Assembly: GCA_016931085.1 (NCBI GenBank)
Contig: JAFGFO010000151.1
Location: 1-33,533, forward strand
DNA: 33,533 bases
Origin: Thermoflexales bacterium
GTDB lineage: Bacteria > Chloroflexota > Anaerolineae > Fen-1058
Reading direction: 5' to 3'
The number at the start of each line of letters is the position of its first letter. The stretch's first letter is position 1. Positions 16,001 through 25,000 of this stretch are shown in pieces. The notes below the pieces were generated by a model. It saw only the letters and a list, made by a program, of their open reading frames with translations, was not told the origin of the DNA and ran no database searches. A program made the translations under genes and the position numbers.

Positions 16001-19000
16001 GCCGTACTCGGGATCGGCGTACCAGTTGAGCGGCGTGTCCGTGCCGAGCAGCACCAGCGGCTCGGGGCGGGCCGTGCGGGCCGCCTTGGCCATGGCGTAC
16101 AGGCCGTAAAAGTTGATGCCGGCGTCTGGCATGTCCAGCAGCAGCAGCCCGGTCTCGCTCGACCCCACGATGCAGCGATATTTCCAGCAATAGTGGTTGT
16201 TACGTAGGATCCAATTCTGGGCCGCGATGTGGCGCGGGTCGTCGGAGGGGACGCCGTCGAAGGCCAGTTGCACCAGGCCTGACGGCGTGGTCGAGTGGGT
16301 AGGATCGCCGCTGCTGATGTAGCCAAAAGAGCCGCTCGTGGCGTTCTGGCTGGCGGCCAGCCAACGCAGGTTCTCGGTCTTGACCCACTCGGGCACGTGT
16401 ATTCCAAAGGCCGTCTCGGCCGCTTCCAGTCCCAAGGCCGGCCACTGCGAGACCGAGTTGTCGGCGTCGCTCGAGTTCCAACTGTAGCGCCAGCCGCCGG
16501 TGTTGGACTGCCCCCAGGCGACGAGGTCCACCATGTCGGTCAGCAGCTCAAAGTAGCTGCGCCCGGCGATGCCGGCCGGGCCGCAGCGGGCCGTCTCGCG
16601 CGGCGCGTTGCTGGCGGCCAAGGCCATCATCACCATGCCCGTTTCGTAAGCTTCCACGCCGGTGCTGGCCGTGCCGATGCCGATGCCGTTGCCGTTCGTG
16701 TCGGGATCGCCGGCCGGCTGCGGGCCGATCGGGATCGTCTTGAGCTGCGTGCGGAACAGGTAAGTCAGCCCGCGCTCGACCACGCGCACGTAGGGGTCGA
16801 TGGCCGGGTCGCCGTTTTCCAGGTGCCCGTTGATCTCAAAGGCCTGCACGGCCGAGGCGGTCGGCGAGGCGCGATAGCCCCCCGACACCCAGTAGCCGTC
16901 GGTGGCCTGCTGCCGGTACAGCCACCACAGCGCGTCGTCGATGGCCACGTTGGCCTCCACGTCCAGCTTCCGGTCGCGCACGCGGACGCGGTATTTGCAC
17001 GAGCCGCTTTGCCCCAAGCTGTCCCAGACCGTCAGCCGCGCCGTAAAGGGCGTGCCGTCTTCTTCCGGCGGGTAAAAGTGCCGGACAGACAGGTCAGCCG
17101 GGTTGGTCGCCGTCAGCACCGCCGAGCTTGTCCCGTCGCCAAACGCCCAGGTGTAGGTCAGCGGGTCGCGATCTTCGACGACGGCCTTGAGCGTGGTCGC
17201 GTGGCCGTTGTAGGTCTCGTGCGGCGCCAGCGGGTCGCCGCTGAGCAGCGGCACGCAGATGGGGCGCGGCGGGGCGTTCTCGTCGATCGTGACCAGCGTC
17301 GTGTCGCTGGCCGATTGGCCGTAGGCGTCGTACACCGTCAGCGTGACCGGGAATGTGCCGGTGACGCCATACGTGTGCACGGGGTGCGCCTGACTGCCGG
17401 CGTAGTACACGCGCACGTTATCCAGCACGTGCTCGCCGCTGTAGGCTGTGTAACCGGCCCGCATCTGCCGGTCGGTGTAGCTGGTCGAGTGATACAGCAG
17501 CGTCCAGCCCGTCGCCGTGAGCGGCTTGATCCAGTACAGCGCGCCGTAGAGGGGCAGCGCCTCCACCTTGACGTCGTACCACAGCCCGGGCTGGAAGCTG
17601 CCCACCTGGCCGCGGTCATAAGTCCGCTCGTGGACGTAGATGACCCCGCTGTCAAAATGCAGCGCGTGAGGCATGTTGTTGATGGAATAGGAGACGCTGC
17701 CGTCGTTAAAGCCGAACGCGCCGCCCCCGCTGGCGGGCAGCTTGATCTGCGCCTGTGCCACCAGGCTGCTCTCGCTGCGGGTAAAGGCATCTCGGCTAAA
17801 GAGATAGCGATAGCCCCAACCGTTATTGCCGGTGACGGTCACCGTCTCGCTTTGAACGACCCCGGCGCTGAACCAGCGGCTGCTGTCTATGACGCCGCCG
17901 TCAAAGCTGTCCGCCAGGGCCGTGCCCAGATCCCACTCGTAGCGCGCGATCCGGTCGTCGTCGGACGAGCCCGAGCCGTCAAAGTACACCGGCGGGCCGC
18001 CAAGGCCGCCCCAGTAGGGGCCGCCGGCGGAAGCTATGGGCCTGCCGGTCGCCACGTTGGAAGCGCGTGTGACGTCCGTGTCGGATTGCCCGGCGTAGTC
18101 GGTCACCGTCAGCGTGACGGTGTAGGTGCCGGTGCTGGCGTAGGTGTGCTCGACCTGCGCCCCCCGCGCGCGCCAGTCGAAGCGCACGTTGTCGAAAGCG
18201 GCCGCGGTCTGGAAGGTAGAAAGCCCGCACCGCCCGCGTCCAAAGGCCGCGTCGTTGGCCTCCACCACGAGTTGGCCGTCCAGGTAACCGCGCAAATTTG
18301 TCCCAAACGCCTCCACTTGCAGGTGGTAGGAGGTATTCGTCAGCACGTTCCAGCCCAGGGAGGCCTGCGCCAGGGCCGTGCTGGCGCCGTTCGTGACGCG
18401 ATAGAGCGTCACGTCGTCGTATTCACGGCCGCGCAGGAGGAGCTCGTACTTGTTGTTGGCGTCCACGGCGCGGAAGACGAGCTGGGCTTCTTCGCCCGCT
18501 CCCGAAAGCAGCCTCACGTCCGCGCTGGCGGCCAGGTCGTCTATAACAGGCCCGGCCAGGTTGGTCGTGCGGTCCAGCGCCGCGTCGCTCTGCTGGTAGC
18601 TCCCGCCAGACACACCCCACGTGCCGGCCACGGGCGTCCAGGCGCTGTCGTCGCCGCGAAAGTCGTCGGCAAAGCCGTCGCCAAAATCCCACTCGTAGCG
18701 GGCGATGCCATAGTCGTCGGTGGAGCCAGAGCCGTCGAAATGGAAGGTGGTCGGCTCTTGCAGATACGGCCCTCCGGCGTTCGCCACCGGCGGATTCCCC
18801 ACCCTCACGCTGGCGGTGGTCGTGTCGGTGGCCACCTGGCCGGCGTGATCGTACACATTCAGCCTGACGCTGTACACGCCCGGCGCCGGGAAGGCGTGGG
18901 AGAGACCCTTGGGGTTTCCAAAACCCCAAGGGTCTGCCGTTTCGACGGCCTGTTCCAGGCCGCTCAGCGAGACGGCGTCGATCTCGTTCCAGCCGGCCAC

Positions 19001-22000
19001 GTTCGTGTCCACGATCAGGCGCACGCGCTGCGTTTGGTAATCGGCGTCCACGATGGGGATGATCAAGTCGCCGGGGCACTGGGCCGTCGTGTCGGTGACG
19101 GACAGCGTGTGCGTCAGGCCCTCCGTGTCGTACAGCACCAGTCCCGTCACAAAGCCGGGATTGTAAGACTCACGCACGGTGACAGCGCTAGGCGTCAGCG
19201 GCCGGTCATAAAGCAGCTCCAGCCACTGCTCGCCCATATCCGGGCTGCTGGAGGCCCAGGCCGCGTTATTATGCGAACACGCGCTCACGGTGGGCGCACC
19301 GGTGGCCTGGTAGTCGCACCACTGCCAGCCCTGGTAGCACATGTGGCTGCTGGCCCAGGCAGTCTGCGCCCACAGCGTGGCGCTGAGCTCGTGGCCGAAA
19401 TCCCAGCGGTAAGCCAGGATGCCATAGTCGTCCGTCGAGCCAGAGCCGTCGAACGTCACCGTCAGCGCCTCGTTCGTATACGGGCCGCCGGCGGCCGCCG
19501 TGGGCGGCAGGCCCAGCAGGGCCGTCACCACCGCCGTCTGCGTGTCGGTCAGCAGGCAGTCGTCCATCACCGTCAGCGTCGGCGTATAGACGCCGGGAGA
19601 GAGGTAGGCGTGCAGGGGGGCCGGGCCGTCGCCCAGCCCGTCGCCCTTAAGCTCGTCAAAGACGCTGTTCTGGTTGGCGTAGCTGTACAGCGCGATGCGC
19701 CCGGCGGGAATCTTGTCGTCCAACACGTGGATGATGAGCTGGCCGTCCTGGTACACCCGCAAGCTGCTGGCCTGGGCCACGATTTTGATCGTGTACCAAA
19801 CGTTCGGCAGGTAGGGCGTGTCGTCGGCGTACAGCGTGGCCAGGTGGCCGTCCACCACGCGATCCAGGTAGCGTCCCACGCGGCCTTCGGCCCACCAGCC
19901 AAAGCGATAGTAGCTGTCCTCGTCCGCCACGCGGAACATCACGCCTATCCCGTCGTTGTCGGTGGATTTGAGCCGCACCGAGAAGGCATAGTCGCTGCCC
20001 CACGTGCCCGTCAGGTAGGCAAAGGTGCTGGCCAGGCTCGGGTTATAGCCGTAAATAGTGCTGCTTTGGACGTATTGGCCGTTCACCACCTGCCAGGCGG
20101 AGGGCGCCCCTAGACTGCTGGGGTCCACAACGATCCAGCCCTCGGCGTTCCCATCGTCCCAGTCGTCGCTCGGCAGGCCGCCGTCACCAAAGTCCCAGGT
20201 GTAATCGACCACGCCCAGCTCGTCGGTGGAGGCGTAGCCGTTCAAGCGCAGCTCGGCGCCCACCTCGATCGTGTAGGGCCCATTGGCGTCGGCCGTCGGC
20301 GGCGTGCCGGCCGTCACCGAGACGACGGTCGTGTCGCGGGCGGTCTGTAAAGCATGGTCGTAGACCGTCAGCGTGGCGGTGTACACGCCCGGCGCGGTGT
20401 AGCTGCGCTCGACGCGCTCCACCCCGCCCAGGTAGCTGCCCTCGCTGCTCCAGCCGCTGCTGCGCCCCATGACCTGGATGATCACCGGCTCGGTGGCGGA
20501 TATGAACCAGGTGGCCTGCGGCGGGATGTAGAGATAATCGTCGCGCTCCAGCTCGAACGTCGTGCCCGACACGTCCACGCGCGTGCCGTCGTAGGGCGCA
20601 AAGAGCACTGCCCCGCCGTCCAGGCTGTCCAGGATGAACTCGCGCCCGCCGCGCCCGCCGGCCATCGTCAGGTCGTCCTGGAAGCTGTCCGCCCCGCTCC
20701 ACACGCTCACCTCGCCGCTGCTTTCCAGGCGCAGCCGGCGCGGGCCAAGGCTGGCCTGGCTCCAGGTCTTGCCGGCCTGTAGCGTCTGGGTGTACAGTTG
20801 GATACCGGTGTCCAGGTCAAAGACGCGCAGATCGGCATCCTGGTAGGCGAATGCGCGCAGCCCGCCCTCGCTGGCAAAGTAGAACGTTCGCCCCGCCCCG
20901 TCGCCCGCTACGTCCGGCACGGCCGCCAGCGAAGTGCCCCCGCTGAACTGCAGCGCGATGCGGCCTGTGCTGACGACGTGATAGACGGCGTTGTAGGCCA
21001 ACGGCGACTTGCGATATTGGCCGGCCGCCAGCCAGGCCTGGTAGACCAGCTTGTCCGCGTTGTCGTAAAAGCGCACCAGGCTGTCTTGCACGGCGAACAC
21101 GTACAGCCCCTCATTCGTTGTAGCCTGGTAGCCGTGATAAAAGATAAACTCTTGCCCGACCGGCCCGCTGTGCAGCGAGGGCACAAAGGCGCTGTGGCCG
21201 CCCGTGTTGTCGCTCAGGTAGGCCAGCACGGGGCGGTCGGCCTGCACCTTGAAATAGGTGGCGTTGCCCGGCGCCGCCTCGGTCCACAGCTCGTAGCGGG
21301 CCAGGTCCTTTTCTTTGAGCACCCGTCCGTCGGAAATATCCACGATCTGGACGTGCGTGTCGGCCTGGGTGGCCAGCACGCGCAAGCTCGCGTCGGGGAT
21401 GTCGTAGCCGTACAACTCGGTAGCGGCGGCGGCAAAGGGTGTGGCATGCGGCGTGCCGGTGTTGCGCGTGATGACGACGGATTCGGTGAGGGCCGCCCCC
21501 CCCTCAGTCCCCCCTGCGAGGGGGGAAGTGCCGTACAGCTCCCACACGTAGCGGTACAGGCCGTGATCGTCGCTCGAGCCTGATCCGTCAAAGGCCGCCC
21601 GCCACACGCCGCTCGTGGCCGACTCGCAGCCGATCACGTAAGGCCCGCCGGCGTCGGCCACGGGCAGCCCGTCGCCGTGGGCGACCAGCGTGGCGGCCGC
21701 CGTGTCGCTCTGCAAGGCGTGATCGTAAGCCGTCACCGTCACGGTGTGCGTCAGCGGCGCGCTGTAGGGGCGCTCCTCCGGCGCTTGCCAGGGGACGCGG
21801 CTGTCGATCGTATACAGGTGCAGCGGCGCCGCCCCACCGGTGATGGGCGTCACGCGCACGTTGTCGAAACGCGCCGCCGTGCCGTTCGTCAGCAGGCCGA
21901 TGCCGCCGGAGGGGTAATGCCAGTCGTCGACCTGGAGTTGCAAGACGCCGTCCAGGTACATGCGGATCGTCTCGCCCTCCGCCACGATCTGGACGTGGTA

Positions 22001-25000
22001 CCAGCGCCCCGGCTGCCAGCCCGAGCCGCCCCTGGTCAGCAGTGTGGTGTTGCCCCAGTCGTGGAGCTGCCACTCGTTCCAACTGGTGTGGGCGTAGACC
22101 AGGAACCCACCTTGACTGGCGGCCGTGTTGGGGTGGCGGAACACAAAGCCCAGGTAGCCGCTGTTTTCCCCCAGCACGTCCACTTCAAAGCTAAAGTCGC
22201 GGTAGACACGGCTCAAGTCCTGCGCCCAGTACCAGTAGCTCGAGCGGTTGAGCTGGCGCAGCTCGCCGTCGATCACATGCCAGTTGCCGCCGGTGAGGGT
22301 CCAGCCGTCCGGCAGGCCATCGTCAAAATCGTCGGCAAAACCGGGCTGGGAGGTGCGGCTGGCATAGGTGCCAGCCTCTAGCACCGTGCTCGTCATCCGG
22401 TCGCCGAAATCCCACTCGTAACGGAACAGCCCCACGTCGTCCGTCGAGCCGGTCGTGGTCAGCGCCGCCAGCCATGCCCCGCCCCAGGCGGCCGCCTCGC
22501 CCAGATCGTAGGGGCCGCCGGCAGAGGCTACCGGCAGGGCGTTGCCCGTTACCGTCACCACGGCCATGTCGCGGCTTTCCTGCAAGGCGTGGTCGTAGAC
22601 GCTCAGCGTGGCGGTATAGACGCCGGGCGCGGTGTAGCGGTGGGTGGCGGTGGGGGAGGAAGTAGGGAATAGCTCAGAAGCAGGATAAACGACCAGGCTG
22701 ACGTCGTCAAAGGCGGCCTGGGCGTTCCACGTGGCCAGGCCCAGACCGCTGACGCGGCTGTCGCCGGACACGCCATCGGGATAGCGCACGATGTCCCAGC
22801 GCTTGACGCCGTTCAGCCAGCCGGCGGCGCGCGCGCCGTCGACCTGGATGCGCACCTCCACCCACTGATCGAGCGTGAGCGTGTCGGTCGTCTGCGTCTC
22901 GCTGTTGATCGAGATGCCCTCCAGGCGGGAGTAGGTGTTGCTCCCACCGCCAATCGTCCACAGGACCGGCTTGGCCTGGTAGATGAAGGAGATGAACAGG
23001 CCGTCCGTCCCGGCAGTCCGCGCGGCGCGCAAGCGGTAGTCGTAATCGACCAGGTTGGTGGCGTTCACGATGGTGCGGGCTGGCTGGGCCGTGGAGGTCT
23101 GCACGTAGGTGCCGCTCACTACGCCCCAACTGCCGCTCGTCGCCGTCCAGCCGGCCGCCTGCCCGTCGTCGAAATCCCAGGTGAGGGTGTAGCCGTTTTC
23201 CCTCATCCCGTCCCTCTCCCAGGGGGAGAGGGGGAAAAAGTTCCAGCGATAGCCGTACACGCCCGAGTCGTCGGTGGAGCTGATGCCGCTCAGCCTCGCC
23301 AGCCACTGACCGGCGTTGGCCACGCCCTCGTCAAAGGTGTACGGGCCGCCAGCGTCCGCCTGCGGGGGAGCGCCGGCCTGGATGGTGACGGTGGTGGTAT
23401 CCACCCCCGTCTGCCCCGCGCCGTCGGTCACGGTCAGCACGACCGTGTACACGCCGGGGGTGGAATAGACGTGGGTGGGGGAGATGCCCAGACCCTTGGG
23501 GTTTTCAAAACCCCAAGGGTCTACAAAATTCCACTCGTAGCTAACGATGCCCGTCTCGGCATCCGTCGACCCGCTGCCGTCCAGGCGCGCCAGCCAGGCG
23601 CCGGCGTAGGCGGCTGTCTCGCTAAAGACGTACGGGCCGCCGGCGTCCGCCTGCGGCGGGGTACCCAGCACACGCACTTGCGCCAGCCCGGTATGGCCGC
23701 GCGCGGGCGCACTGTCATCCCACACTTTCAGGCGCACGGTGTAGACCCCCTCGGCCGTGTAGACGTGGGTGGTGGTGAGAGGGGATGTCGCGGTCAAGAT
23801 GGGGGACGAGTCGCCAAAATCCCAGGTGGCGGTGACGATGCGGCCCTGCCGGTCGTAAGAGACCGAGCCGTCCAGGAAGGCCGTCCCGCTCACGGCGACA
23901 GACTGCTGCGCCGGCAGGATCAGGGCTGTGGGGAACTGCGGGTCGGGCCGCGCGGGGGCCGCCACGCCCAGGCTGGTGGTGTTCGCGCGGCCGATGGCCG
24001 CGCGCGCGCCAAAGCTGCCGTCGCCCAGGCCGGGATAATACCACACGCCGCGCCCCGTATTGTCCACCGCGACCAGGTCCTGCCGCCCGTCGCCGTCGAA
24101 ATCCCAGTTGTCCCAGGCGCCATAGTCGTTGAAATCGAGCGAGGGGATGGCCAGGGGCGCTTCAAAGCTGCCGCAGCCGTCCCCTTTCAAAAAGCTCGCG
24201 TCGCCCGACGAGCCGGCGTTGGCGATGATGTCGGCGTGCCCGTCGCCGTCGAAATCGGCCGCCGCCACGCCGTAGGGGTCGCTCCCCACATCGGCCAGGT
24301 AGACCGGCGTAAAGTGAGCCTGCCCGTCGTTGCGGTACAGGTACAGGTAGCCGTCAGAGTACCTGGCCCAGGCCAGGTCCAGGTCACCGTCCTCGTCGAA
24401 ATCGGCCGCGTCCACGCCGCGTCCCTGCCCACTGCCCGTATCAGCCAGCAGCTCGACCGGACTGGCGCTCGTGATGCGCAGCTCGTCGAACCAGAACTCG
24501 GCCCCGGCGTTGGCGTTGCTGTCCGTCCACCAGCGCAAGTCAGACACCGTGACGGCGTCCGGCCAAACCTGGCGGATGGCGCCCGCCACGTCTATCGTCA
24601 ACTCGTGCCAGGCGCCGTCGTCAACCAAAGTATAGGCGTCGTTGTAAGCATAGCCGGCGTGCTCGTGGGCGGGCGTGCCGCCCAGGCAAATCCAGTTGCC
24701 TCGCTCGTCGACGTAAACGTGCAGTCCCACCGGTGTGCCCGGCGGGATGCGGTAGGCCAAGCTCATCTCCGAGCCGCCATCCAGTCGCCAGTTCGCCAGC
24801 TCGATCCTGGCGTTCAACGAGCTGTTGGCGGCGATGGCGTACACGCGCATCGCATAGCCGCCGTGGTAGGCCAGGTGGCTGGCGTGCTCGATGGCCGTGC
24901 CCCCGCCGGCTGTCCAACCCTCGCTGTCGCTTTCGAAGCTGGCGGTGTAGATTAAGCGACCAGTCTTCTGGTCGCCCGGGTTGCGCCACAGCCACGAATA

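Noticed and set aside
16295..20113. Open plus-strand frame of 1272 codons opposite the giant gene
   Set aside because: Its translation is rich in His, Arg, Val and Gln without domains. It mirrors the codon bias of the real minus-strand gene, whose PKD and toroid domains are clear.
22640..22685. Another in-frame repeat (SELFPTSSPTAT)
   Set aside because: The purine-rich phrase resembles intergenic repeats but has no exact period or palindrome, so it was not counted.
23471..24955. Open plus-strand frame of 494 codons
   Set aside because: Shadow of the FG-GAP/PKD coding region on the other strand, with no recognisable protein features.
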